Position numbers and translations under genes: made by a program. From Bacteroidales bacterium UBA5371 (GTDB taxonomy: Bacteria > Bacteroidota > Bacteroidia > Bacteroidales > P3): a stretch of 64,000 nt of DNA. A model generated the notes under the pieces. That model searched no databases. It was given only the letters and a program-made list of their open reading frames with translations, and was not told the DNA's origin. Location of the stretch: NCBI GenBank assembly GCA_002407855.1, contig DHPF01000003.1:57372-121371 (forward strand). The letters are read 5' to 3'. How positions within the stretch are numbered: the first letter of the stretch is position 1; each line of letters starts with the position of its first letter. This document shows, in pieces, positions 52,873 to 61,173 of this stretch.

Positions 52873-54894
52873 ATGAGAAAGGTATTATTAGTTTTATTTG
52901 TCTTTTTGTTTTTAGGAACTTTCTCTCTAAAAGCACAAGACACTATACTTAGAACCTATTGCACTGAGGTAAATCCCGATGGTTCCACAACCATATATTT
53001 TGATACCCTTTCTCTACCAGATTTTACAGAATATGTTATTTCTGCTTTTAATTTAGACTCCAATGCCTACATACGAATAGGCTCTATTACAGATATAGCA
53101 CAAGGCACATACACCGATAATTCTCATAATGCCAATTTATCACAAATAAAATATCTTATCACTGGCGACTTTGGTAGCATAGCTCGTCCTTTCTCCTATA
53201 TAAATACTATGTATCTTCAAACCACATTGGTTTCAGATAATGTATATAGGCTCAATTGGACATCAATTGGTTCTAAGGCTGTGGGTAGTGAGGGACAGAA
53301 GTATAGAATATTTAGACGCTTTGCAAAGGAAGGCTCATGGGAGCTTATAGACTCCACCACTGATTTAACTTATATTGATAACATTCCACCTGTTTGTTCT
53401 GACACCTTGTCGTACAAAATAGAACTCCCCAATATTTATGGATGTAGATCAGTATCTAATATTAAGAGTTCTTTGGTTGGAGACACAGAAAATCCAAATG
53501 AACCAGTCTTGTTATCATCTTCGGTAGATATTATATCACAAAAGCTAACTCTATCATGGACACCTTCCACCTCTTCGGACACTTGGGGTTATATTGTTTG
53601 TGCAGGCAATCCTTGTGTTGCAATTGACACGATTTGGGGTTCTCAATCAGACACCTATACCTGTCCAACTTGTAATGTGGAGCAAGTAAGTTCTCTTGCA
53701 ATATTTGCATTTGACTCGTGCTTCAATTCATCTCTAAAAACCAATCCCCATAAAAACATTGTCCTTTCCTTTTCAAGACAAGCCTGCTCTCCTAAAATAA
53801 ACCTAAGCTGGACACCCTACCAAGCCTTACCTGTAAATGTAGAGAACTATAAGCTATATATGAGTCAAAATGGTTCAGATTTCTCTTTACACCAAACCTT
53901 TTCTCCTTCCGAATACAGTTTTGAATTTACAGCCAATCCAACTATTGAAACCTATTGTTTTTACATTGAAGCTGTTTTGTCAAACAATCAAATTGCTAAT
54001 TCCAATAAAATATGCTCCTCAGAACCTATTCCAAAGCAGGTAGAGTTTGCATACATAAGATATGCCTCAGTAAGTTCCGACAATAAGCAAGTAGAATTAG
54101 GCTTGTATGTTGATGCTTCTTTAAAGGTTAGTTCTTATAACCTATACAGAGCCAAAGGTGATGGAGACTTTAATCTGATAAAAAAAATCAGCTATACAGG
54201 TAATAACTCCCTAACTTATATAGACACCCCTCCAACCCTTTTATCCAAAAATGTATATAGATATAAATTAGAAGTACCAGATGAATGCGATTTACTCTTT
54301 AAGACCTCAAATATAGTCTCCACCATAAAACTCAACGTAGATGCCTCCGATGCAGACAAGAACCTGCTTACTTGGAACGATGTTTTGGGTTGGGTTATAG
54401 TAGGAGAGTATCAAGTATATAGAACAGAGGAAAGCTCCCCAGAAGGATTTCAAATAGGGAGTGTTACTTCGGCTTCTCTGGGCTTTGAAGAATCAACTAT
54501 GTCCATGCTCTCAACTGCTGACAAAATATCTTATTACCTCATTGCCAAAGAAGGAGGAGTTGGAGTTGCTGGACAAAATGCTCAGGCACGTTCTTCAACA
54601 GCAGAAGTAACAAAAGAGTCTTTAATTTTCATACCAAATGCTTTCACTCCAACCGATATAGCCAATAACGAATTTAAACCCTCCTGCCTTTTCATAAAAC
54701 GAGAAACCTATAATATGAAGATTTTTACTCGTTGGGGTGAGAAAATATTTGAAACTAATAGTGTTGAGAAAGGTTGGGATGGAACATTTAAAGGCAAGCT
54801 TTGTGCCCCTGCATCATACGTTTATGTAATAGAATTTATGGATTCAGAAGGAGAGAAAATTAAGAAAGCGGGCACTGTAAATTTGATAGATTAG
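52873..54894 (+). CDS. Secreted protein with T9SS type B (gliding-motility) C-terminal domain
   Basis: The 673-residue exported protein has a signal peptide (LLVLFVFLFLGTFSLKAQ) and several fibronectin-III-like segments (for example LTLSWTPSTSSDTWGYIVC, INLSWTPYQALPVNVENYKL). The last ~85 residues are a type B sorting domain: FIPNAFTPTDIANNEFKP, MKIFTRWGEKIFET, GWDGTFKGKLCAPASYVYVI. Type B cargo is secreted by the T9SS with PorP/SprF-like partners and often forms filaments or adhesins. The comB-like gene begins 12 bases after its stop. Confidence 0.82.
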   Translation: MRKVLLVLFVFLFLGTFSLKAQDTILRTYCTEVNPDGSTTIYFDTLSLPDFTEYVISAFNLDSNAYIRIGSITDIAQGTYTDNSHNANLSQIKYLITGDFGSIARPFSYINTMYLQTTLVSDNVYRLNWTSIGSKAVGSEGQKYRIFRRFAKEGSWELIDSTTDLTYIDNIPPVCSDTLSYKIELPNIYGCRSVSNIKSSLVGDTENPNEPVLLSSSVDIISQKLTLSWTPSTSSDTWGYIVCAGNPCVAIDTIWGSQSDTYTCPTCNVEQVSSLAIFAFDSCFNSSLKTNPHKNIVLSFSRQACSPKINLSWTPYQALPVNVENYKLYMSQNGSDFSLHQTFSPSEYSFEFTANPTIETYCFYIEAVLSNNQIANSNKICSSEPIPKQVEFAYIRYASVSSDNKQVELGLYVDASLKVSSYNLYRAKGDGDFNLIKKISYTGNNSLTYIDTPPTLLSKNVYRYKLEVPDECDLLFKTSNIVSTIKLNVDASDADKNLLTWNDVLGWVIVGEYQVYRTEESSPEGFQIGSVTSASLGFEESTMSMLSTADKISYYLIAKEGGVGVAGQNAQARSSTAEVTKESLIFIPNAFTPTDIANNEFKPSCLFIKRETYNMKIFTRWGEKIFETNSVEKGWDGTFKGKLCAPASYVYVIEFMDSEGEKIKKAGTVNLID

Positions 54895-54906
54895 AATGTA
54901 TTTGAG

Positions 54907-55659
54907 ATGATTTTAGAACCCAAAAGAAAGATAGAAGTAATATTTTCACCAGCACTTTTTGAGTACAGACAGCTAAGAGAAAACTATATAATAGTAATAA
55001 TAGATGTTTTAAGAGCAACCACTTCCATTTGTACTGCCTTTGAATATGGAGTAAGGTCAATGATACCCGTTGAAACCATACAAGAGGCCAAAGACTATAA
55101 AGACAAAGGCTATATTGTGGCAGGAGAAAGAATTGAACAAAGCTTTGAATTTGCCGATTTGGGTAATGGAGCCTTTGAATTTATGCAAGAATACCTAAAA
55201 GGTAAAGACATAGTCCATTCCACAACCAATGGAACCGTTGCAATCAGTATGGCAACCAAGGCTCAGGCTTCTGAAATACTTATAGGAGCTTTCTCTAATC
55301 TTTCGGCACTTGCCAACTACATCAAATCCAAACAAGAAAACGTTTTATTCTTTTGTTCTGGTTGGAAAAATACCTTTTGTATAGAAGACTCTGTATTTGC
55401 AGGAGCTTTAATTGAGGAGCTAATGCAAACCAATAGTTTCATAAACCACAACGATGCTGCTCATTCTTGCATAGAATTATGGAAAGCCTCTCAAAATAAT
55501 CTTCTAAAATATATGGAAAGAGCCTCACATTTCCAACGTTTAAGAAAGTATAAAATGGACGAAGTATTTGATTACACATTTACCCTAAATACTTGTAATG
55601 TTGTGCCTAAGCTCTATAACGACCGTCTAAAAGATGCACTAAAAGAAGAAAAAGAATAA
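54907..55659 (+). CDS. comB: ComB-family 2-phosphosulfolactate phosphatase
   Basis: The 250-residue protein has the ComB family pattern: IEVIFSPALFEYRQL, IVIIDVLRATTSICTAFEYG (acidic Mg-binding start), VAGERIEQSFEFADLGN, STTNGTVAISMATKA and FCSGWKNTFCIEDSVFAGAL. ComB removes phosphate from 2-phosphosulfolactate to give sulfolactate, first described in coenzyme M synthesis. No other sulfolactate genes are visible here, so the physiological substrate in this organism is open. It follows the type B T9SS gene closely. Confidence 0.85.
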   Translation: MILEPKRKIEVIFSPALFEYRQLRENYIIVIIDVLRATTSICTAFEYGVRSMIPVETIQEAKDYKDKGYIVAGERIEQSFEFADLGNGAFEFMQEYLKGKDIVHSTTNGTVAISMATKAQASEILIGAFSNLSALANYIKSKQENVLFFCSGWKNTFCIEDSVFAGALIEELMQTNSFINHNDAAHSCIELWKASQNNLLKYMERASHFQRLRKYKMDEVFDYTFTLNTCNVVPKLYNDRLKDALKEEKE

Positions 55660-55721
55660 GCTATTGAAATAATGAATAGAGCTAATAAACACAACAATAC
55701 CTAAAACAGAATAAAAACATT

Positions 55722-56465
55722 ATGAAAATAAAGAACTTATTAATATTATTAACTTTTATACCATTAATTATGAATGCACAGAATTTTGAGAAAGATGTAA
55801 TAAAATCTTTAAATAAGACAACAGACGATATTACCATAACTTTTATTAAGCATGGTAGTTTAGCGTTTGAGTACAAGGGAGAAACCATTTATATTGACCC
55901 TGTTTCGGCCTATGCAGATTATAGTAAAATGTCAAAAGCCGATTATATACTAATTACTCACGACCATTATGACCATCTCGACTTAAAAGCCATTGAGCTT
56001 CTGAAAAAGCCTTCAACCAAGATTATAGGTAACCATAAATCAATTGAGCAATTAAAAGAAGGTATAGCTTTAAGAAATGGGGATATAAAAGCATTTAGCG
56101 AATCGTTTATTGTGCTTGCTGTTGCGGCATATAACGTAACTGAGGGTAGACTACAATTTCACCCTAAGGGAGAAAATAATGGATATGTGATTGGTTTTGA
56201 TGGAACCAAAGTATATGTTGCTGGCGACACTGAATTTATTCCAGAGATGGAGAGCCTAAAAGATAGGATTTCAATTGCATTTTTGCCAGTCAATCAGCCC
56301 TATACTATGACAATTGAGCAAGCTATAAAAGCTGCCAAAACCATTAATCCTAAGATATTGTACCCTTACCACTATGGCGAAACAGAGCTTAAAACTCCAA
56401 TAGAAAAACTTGCAGAAGGCTTAAAAGACACTCAAATTGAAGTCAGGATTAGAAAGATGGAATAG
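55722..56465 (+). CDS. Exported metallo-beta-lactamase-fold hydrolase (UlaG-like)
   Basis: The 247-residue protein has a signal peptide (NLLILLTFIPLIMNAQ). An MBL-fold domain follows: TFIKHGSLAFEYKGETIYID, the metal motif THDHYDHLD at ~residues 79-87, a later GDTEF, and a C-terminal PYHYGE with the last His ligand. The pattern resembles UlaG/YtkL-like hydrolases, here periplasmic. Substrate is unknown. The gene follows comB after 62 bases. Confidence 0.85.
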   Translation: MKIKNLLILLTFIPLIMNAQNFEKDVIKSLNKTTDDITITFIKHGSLAFEYKGETIYIDPVSAYADYSKMSKADYILITHDHYDHLDLKAIELLKKPSTKIIGNHKSIEQLKEGIALRNGDIKAFSESFIVLAVAAYNVTEGRLQFHPKGENNGYVIGFDGTKVYVAGDTEFIPEMESLKDRISIAFLPVNQPYTMTIEQAIKAAKTINPKILYPYHYGETELKTPIEKLAEGLKDTQIEVRIRKME

Positions 56466-56767
56466 TCTTTTTTATTTGATTTTAATTTCTTAGATTTTGA
56501 TTCTATTTTCTTAGATTTTGGTTCCAAATTCCTCTTTTTGATACCCATAATACGCATTTCTTATTCCTAAATTATTATTTAATTCAAAATATTTGCTTAA
56601 CACAAAGCTAATATAATCAATTATTTGCATTAAATAAATATATTTTTATATAAATAAATTATCTTAAAAATATGTTCCAATGGAAAATAATTTATATCTT
56701 TGCATCGTTAATTCAAGAAAATTGATTTAAAAAAACGATAATAATAAAAACTAAATATAAAAATAAG
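56466..56767. other. Intergenic region upstream of the redox operon
   Basis: Contains two near-identical 15-base stretches TTTCTTAGATTTTGATT / TTTCTTAGATTTTGGTT (~56487-56523), a short palindrome (56675-56685) and the -7 box at 56695. No ORF is seen. Confidence 0.5.
56675..56702 (+). promoter_or_regulatory. Promoter region of the sulfur/redox operon with a small palindrome
   Basis: TATCTTTG (56695-56702) is a -7 box. The palindrome TTCCA-A-TGGAA (56675-56685) lies where the -33 box would be, suggesting a repressor or activator site, possibly for the MarR protein encoded at the end of the operon. Confidence 0.4.
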
Positions 56768-59215
56768 ATGAAATATGTAATTGTTGGAGGCGTGGCAGGT
56801 GGTGCAACCACAGCAGCTCGTATCAGAAGAATAAGCGAAGAGGCTGAAATAATACTAATTGAAAAAGGAAAGTATATTTCTTATGCAAATTGCGGATTGC
56901 CTTATTATATTGGCGATGTTATTCAAGACAGAAACAAATTATTTGTTCAAACTCCTGCTTCATTTGGAGGCAGATTCAATGTTGATGTAAGGGTTGAAAA
57001 CGAAGTGATGTCAATTGATAAGGATAAAAAGGAAATTGTGGTTAGGCGAAATGACGGCAGCAAATACAAAGAAAGCTACGATAAGCTACTTCTTTCCCCT
57101 GGGGCTTATCCAATTGTTCCTAATATGAAGGGAGTTGAGAATGAAGGTGTATTTGTTCTAAGAAACGTTACCGATACTGACAGGATTAAAAATTATATTT
57201 CAACTAATAATATTAAACGTGCTGTTGTTGTAGGAGCTGGTTTCATTGGCTTGGAAATGGCAGAAAATCTTGCTGAAATTGGTGCAGAGGTAACCATAGT
57301 TGAAAAGGCTAATCAGGTTATGGCACCTATCGATTTTTCTATGGCAGCCCATGTACATCAACATCTTTTGGCTAAGGGCGTTAATTTAGAGCTTGAACAA
57401 TCTGTTGAAAAAATTGAGAAGAAAGGCTATACAATAAATGCTATTTTGGATAATGGCAAAACAATTGAAACTGACATTATAATTCTTTCAATAGGGGTTC
57501 GTCCAGAAAACACATTAGCTTTGGATGCAGGCTTAAAGATAGGCGAAACATCAGGCATTTGGGTAAATGATTACTTACAAACCTCCGATGAAAATATTTA
57601 TGCTGTGGGTGATGCAATAGAGTTTCCTCATCCAATAACCAAGAAGCCTTGGCTTAACTATTTGGCTAACCCTGCAAACCGTCAAGGAAGAATTGTTGCC
57701 GACAATATGGTATTTGGAAATAAGATAAAGTACGAGGGGGCAATAGGAACTTCCATTGCAAAGGTATTTGACCTAACTGTTGCTTCAACAGGTCTTGCTG
57801 CAAAAAAACTAAAACAATTAGGAATAGAGTATTTAAGCTCAACAACTCATTCCAATTCACATGCAGGTTACTATCCAGATTCATTACCACTTACAATAAA
57901 ACTCGTTTTTGAGCCTAAGACAGGTAGAATATTTGGTGCCCAAGGAGTAGGTTTTGATGGTGTGGACAAGAGAATTGACCAAATTGCACTTTTGATTAAA
58001 AAGGGTGGAACAATTTACGATTTAATGGAACTTGAACATGCTTATGCTCCGCCTTATTCTTCTGCAAAAGACCCAATTGCAATTGCAGGATATGTGGCAA
58101 GTAATATTCTTAATGGCACAATGCAAGTGGCCTCGTGGAGAGAAGTAAAAGAAGCCGACAGAAGCCAAGTGTTAATATTAGACGTTAGAACCCCAATGGA
58201 GTTTGCAATGGGTAGTGTACCAGGAGCATTAAATATTCCTGTGGATTCTTTAAGAGAGGGGTTAAGTCGTTTGCCTAAGGATAAGAGAATTTATCTTTAT
58301 TGTGCAATAGGCCTAAGAGGTTATTTGGCGTATAGGATTTTATCGCAGCATGGTTTTAATGATATAAGAAATCTTTCAGGAGGATATAAAACATTCTCAA
58401 CTTCTATGGCTCCAATCATTAATCAAAAAAAAAAGCTAATTGATAACGAGCATGAAGATGCCGAAGATACTAAGTTTGAAGCAAAACAGATGAAAACAAT
58501 AAGAATTGATGCTTGTGGATTGCAATGCCCTGGTCCAATCATTAGATTAAAGGAAGCAATTGATGGTCTTGAAGATGGTCAGAGAGTACAAATTCTTTCA
58601 ACCGATGCAGGATTTGCTCGCGATTCACAGGCATGGTGCGACACAACAGGCAATTTGCTTATTTCTTCCACAATGAACAAGGGAGTATATGAGGTTGTTG
58701 TAGAGAAAAATCCAAAAACCTGCGAAATAATTACAACATGTCAAGACAAAGGCAAGACTTTCATTGTATTTAGTGATGACTTAGACAAAGCACTTGCCTC
58801 AATGGTACTTGCCAATGGAGCAGCAGCAACAGGCGATAAGGTAACAATATTCTTCACTTTCTGGGGACTAAACGTAATTAAGAAAATAAATAAACCAAAG
58901 GTTGAGAAAGATATATTTGGAAAGATGTTCTCGATGATGCTTCCTTCATCCTCACTTAAGCTAAAACTATCCAAAATGAGTATGTTGGGAATAGGAGATA
59001 GGATGATGAGATATATTATGAAGAAAAAGAATATTGAGTCATTGGAATCATTAAGAGATCAAGCCCTAAAACAAGGTGTGGAGTTTATTGCTTGTCAAAT
59101 GTCAATGGATGTTATGGGAGTTAAGAGGGAAGAGCTTTTAGATGAGGTTACTATTGGAGGAGTTGCAACCTACATGGATAGAGCTTCCAGAGCTAATGTA
59201 AACCTATTTATATAA
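56768..59215 (+). CDS. CoA-disulfide reductase-rhodanese-TusA-DsrE fusion protein
   Basis: The 815-residue cytoplasmic protein has four parts. (1) FAD/NAD pyridine-nucleotide disulfide reductase (~1-445): FAD motif VGGVAGGATTAARIRR, redox Cys in YANCGLPYYIGD (~43), NAD motif VVGAGFIGLEMAENLAEIG. (2) Rhodanese (~455-550) with the persulfide Cys in YLYCAIGLRGYLAYRI. (3) TusA-like (~578-650): DACGLQCPGPIIRLKEA. (4) DsrE/DsrF-like (~655-815): FIVFSDDLDKALASMVLANG. The fusion should reduce CoA (per/poly)sulfide or relay sulfane sulfur along its own domains. It heads a plus-strand run ending with MarR. Confidence 0.92.
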   Translation: MKYVIVGGVAGGATTAARIRRISEEAEIILIEKGKYISYANCGLPYYIGDVIQDRNKLFVQTPASFGGRFNVDVRVENEVMSIDKDKKEIVVRRNDGSKYKESYDKLLLSPGAYPIVPNMKGVENEGVFVLRNVTDTDRIKNYISTNNIKRAVVVGAGFIGLEMAENLAEIGAEVTIVEKANQVMAPIDFSMAAHVHQHLLAKGVNLELEQSVEKIEKKGYTINAILDNGKTIETDIIILSIGVRPENTLALDAGLKIGETSGIWVNDYLQTSDENIYAVGDAIEFPHPITKKPWLNYLANPANRQGRIVADNMVFGNKIKYEGAIGTSIAKVFDLTVASTGLAAKKLKQLGIEYLSSTTHSNSHAGYYPDSLPLTIKLVFEPKTGRIFGAQGVGFDGVDKRIDQIALLIKKGGTIYDLMELEHAYAPPYSSAKDPIAIAGYVASNILNGTMQVASWREVKEADRSQVLILDVRTPMEFAMGSVPGALNIPVDSLREGLSRLPKDKRIYLYCAIGLRGYLAYRILSQHGFNDIRNLSGGYKTFSTSMAPIINQKKKLIDNEHEDAEDTKFEAKQMKTIRIDACGLQCPGPIIRLKEAIDGLEDGQRVQILSTDAGFARDSQAWCDTTGNLLISSTMNKGVYEVVVEKNPKTCEIITTCQDKGKTFIVFSDDLDKALASMVLANGAAATGDKVTIFFTFWGLNVIKKINKPKVEKDIFGKMFSMMLPSSSLKLKLSKMSMLGIGDRMMRYIMKKKNIESLESLRDQALKQGVEFIACQMSMDVMGVKREELLDEVTIGGVATYMDRASRANVNLFI

Positions 59216-59222
59216 AACTACT

Positions 59223-59441
59223 ATGAAAAATATATTTCAAAAATATTGGTTAATAATATTAGGAATAATCGTTGGAATTGTTGGAGGATACTTATACTGG
59301 CACTTTATTGGGTGCAATGGAGGAACATGTCCAATTACTTCATCGCCTGTTAATAGTTCCGTTGCAGGAGGGTTGATTGGTGGATTGCTTATTAGCTCGT
59401 TTGACAAAGGTAAAAAAGATAATAAAGACAACAAAAAATAA
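59223..59441 (+). CDS. DUF6132-family small membrane protein
   Basis: The 72-residue protein has an N-terminal hydrophobic segment (WLIILGIIVGIVGGYLYWHF), then IGCNGGTCPITSSPVNSSVAGGLIGGLL with two conserved Cys, and a charged Lys/Asp tail. The Cys-rich CNGGTCPITS segment is typical of DUF6132 proteins, which often sit beside rhodanese or thioredoxin genes. It may help in sulfur or redox handling at the membrane. It lies 7 bases after the fusion gene. Confidence 0.8.
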   Translation: MKNIFQKYWLIILGIIVGIVGGYLYWHFIGCNGGTCPITSSPVNSSVAGGLIGGLLISSFDKGKKDNKDNKK

Positions 59442-59450
59442 TAATAATTA

Positions 59451-60047
59451 ATGATTGATAACTTTGAACATAAAGCAAAAACTTGGGACAACCCAATGCA
59501 AATGGAAATGACAAGCAAATTTGTTTCCAAGATAAAAGAAAGCATATTCTGTTACAAAGAAGATGTGGTTGCAGAGGTTGGATGCGGAACGGGATTAGTA
59601 GGTTTAAGTTTTTTGGATATTATTCAAAAGATATATATGATTGACAACTCCCCTTCAATGCTTAATGTTCTAAGAGAAAAATTAAACACCAATTTACACA
59701 AAGCCAAGGTAGAGATAATTGAAAACGACTTTGAAAACACTAACCTAAAAGACCTAAGCGGAGTACTAAACTTTATGTCCCTACACCATATAGAAAACAT
59801 TTCTGCCTATTTTGATAAGGTAAAACAAAGCCTAAAAGACAATGGATTTCTTGCAATAGGCGATTTGGTAACAGAAGACGGAACCTTTCATTCCAATGCT
59901 ATTGTCCCTCATTTTGGCTTTGATGTAAGAGAATTATCAGAACTATTAGAACAAAAAGGCTTTACAATATTAAGAAAAACAATCTATGATAAGGTAGAAA
60001 AGAACAATAGAACCTATCCATTATTTATTATAATAGCACAAAAATAA
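59451..60047 (+). CDS. Class I SAM-dependent methyltransferase
   Basis: The 198-residue protein opens HKAKTWDNPMQMEMTSKF and has SAM motif I VAEVGCGTGLVGLSF (~residues 38-52). An acidic post-I YMIDNSPSMLNV, then VLNFMSLHHIENISAYFDKV and a C-terminal GFTILRKTIYDKVE follow. The fold is of the Methyltransf_11/25 class; related proteins in such clusters are annotated as arsenite- or small-molecule methyltransferases, but the substrate cannot be read. It starts 9 bases after the DUF6132 gene. Confidence 0.82.
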   Translation: MIDNFEHKAKTWDNPMQMEMTSKFVSKIKESIFCYKEDVVAEVGCGTGLVGLSFLDIIQKIYMIDNSPSMLNVLREKLNTNLHKAKVEIIENDFENTNLKDLSGVLNFMSLHHIENISAYFDKVKQSLKDNGFLAIGDLVTEDGTFHSNAIVPHFGFDVRELSELLEQKGFTILRKTIYDKVEKNNRTYPLFIIIAQK

Positions 60048-60054
60048 TTAAGAA

Positions 60055-60552
60055 ATGAAAAAACTATCAATATTAATTGTCTTTTTGATAGCAGGAACAC
60101 TTTCATCTTGCTCTCCAAAAGAAACAAAAACAAAAGAAATACAAATAACAGAAACAAATAATTTAAAAACCCCAAAGAAAATGAACACAATACATTTAAC
60201 AAAAGCAGAGTTCCTAACAAAGATTATGAACTACGAACAAAACCCACAAGAGTGGAAATACTTAGGCGACAAACCTTGTATAATAGATTTCTATGCCGAT
60301 TGGTGTGGTCCTTGTAAAATGATAGCTCCAATCCTTGAAGAATTGGCACAAGAGTATGATGGAGAAATTTATATCTATAAAATAAACACCGAAAAAGAAC
60401 AAGAATTAGCACAAGCCTTTGGCATACGCTCCATTCCATCACTTCTTTTTGTCCCAATGAACGAGCAACCACAAATGGTTCAAGGAGCATTACCAAAGAG
60501 TGAATTCAAGAAAGCAATAGACGCAGTTTTGTTGAAGAAAGAAACCAAATAG
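60055..60552 (+). CDS. Lipoprotein thioredoxin
   Basis: The 165-residue protein has a lipoprotein signal (LSILIVFLIAGTLSSC; Cys ~19) and a Thr/Lys-rich linker. A thioredoxin domain follows with the classic active site DFYADWCGPCKMIAPIL and the cis-Pro segment IRSIPSLLFV. A second Met (MNTIHLTKAEF) at the domain start could give a cytosolic form. It belongs to the same plus-strand run, with a 7-base gap after the methyltransferase, and probably supplies reducing power or acts on exported thiols. Confidence 0.9.
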   Translation: MKKLSILIVFLIAGTLSSCSPKETKTKEIQITETNNLKTPKKMNTIHLTKAEFLTKIMNYEQNPQEWKYLGDKPCIIDFYADWCGPCKMIAPILEELAQEYDGEIYIYKINTEKEQELAQAFGIRSIPSLLFVPMNEQPQMVQGALPKSEFKKAIDAVLLKKETK

Positions 60553-60564
60553 AAAGGCAGAATT

Positions 60565-60915
60565 ATGAATACAATATGCAAAATTAGAGATATATACATG
60601 GCAATAGGAGAGTTTGAAACATATTTTGTCAAAGAATTTAACCTATCTCTAAATGAAGGGATGTTGTTATGCTCTTTGCAAGAAAAAGGGGAGCTTACCT
60701 CAACAAGCCTTGCCAAAGAGCTTCAACTAACCTGCTCCAATACCTCCAAAGTCATAAAGAGCGTTGAAGAAAAAGAGTATATTGAAAGGAAATTAGGCAA
60801 AGAAGATAAAAGAGAAATGCGTTTTTCTTTAACCCCAAAGGGTAATGATGTAATAAATCATATAAAAGCCTCAAAGATTGAAATTCCAAAAGAATTGAAA
60901 AGAGTATTAAAATAA
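60565..60915 (+). CDS. MarR-family transcriptional regulator
   Basis: The 116-residue protein is a short winged-helix MarR regulator: GMLLCSLQEKGELTSTSLAKEL, the recognition helix region SNTSKVIKSVEEKEYIER, then the wing KLGKEDKREMRFSLTPKG. It is the last gene of the redox run (12 bases after the thioredoxin gene) and may control it, for example through the palindrome at 56675-56685. Members of this size often sense thiols or oxidants; this one has a single visible Cys-containing stretch near the N-terminus and one at the recognition helix. Confidence 0.82.
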   Translation: MNTICKIRDIYMAIGEFETYFVKEFNLSLNEGMLLCSLQEKGELTSTSLAKELQLTCSNTSKVIKSVEEKEYIERKLGKEDKREMRFSLTPKGNDVINHIKASKIEIPKELKRVLK

Positions 60916-60953
60916 TGATTAATGTTTAGTTGCTTAGTTGTTCTTTGTTAATT

Positions 60954-60975
60954 GCCGTCTGCTTTAGCTGACGGA
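60954..60975 (-). repeat. CCGTCAG palindrome, copy 1
   Basis: The reverse complement reads TCCGTCAGCTAAAGCAGACGGC, an imperfect hairpin of the same family as the copies at 61046 and 61112. Confidence 0.7.
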
Positions 60976-60994
60976 CAACAAAAGACAAACAAAA

Positions 60995-61020
60995 AAGGGG
61001 CATATTTTACTATGCCCCTT
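60995..61020. terminator. Bidirectional terminator
   Basis: AAGGGGCATA (60995-61004) with TATGCCCCTT (61011-61020), 6-base loop, with A-run on the left and T-rich on the right of the minus reading. It serves the MarR-ending plus run and the minus gene at 61174. Confidence 0.8.
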
Positions 61021-61045
61021 AAAACCTTTAATCTCTAATCTCTAA

Positions 61046-61067
61046 TCCGTCAGTTAAAACTGACGGC
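61046..61067 (+). repeat. CCGTCAG palindrome, copy 2
   Basis: TCCGTCAGTTAAAACTGACGGC; arms CCGTCAGT/ACTGACGG pair perfectly. Confidence 0.75.
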
Positions 61068-61111
61068 AATTAATCATTTTACAATTAACTATTTTAATCA
61101 TTAACTACTAA

Positions 61112-61133
61112 TCCGTCAGTTAAAACAGACGGC
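61112..61133 (+). repeat. CCGTCAG palindrome, copy 3
   Basis: TCCGTCAGTTAAAACAGACGGC; one arm position differs from copy 2. Same orientation as copy 2, with similar AT-rich sequence on either side. Confidence 0.75.
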
Positions 61134-61173
61134 AATTGACCATTAATCATTAAAAATTAACCATTAATTATTA

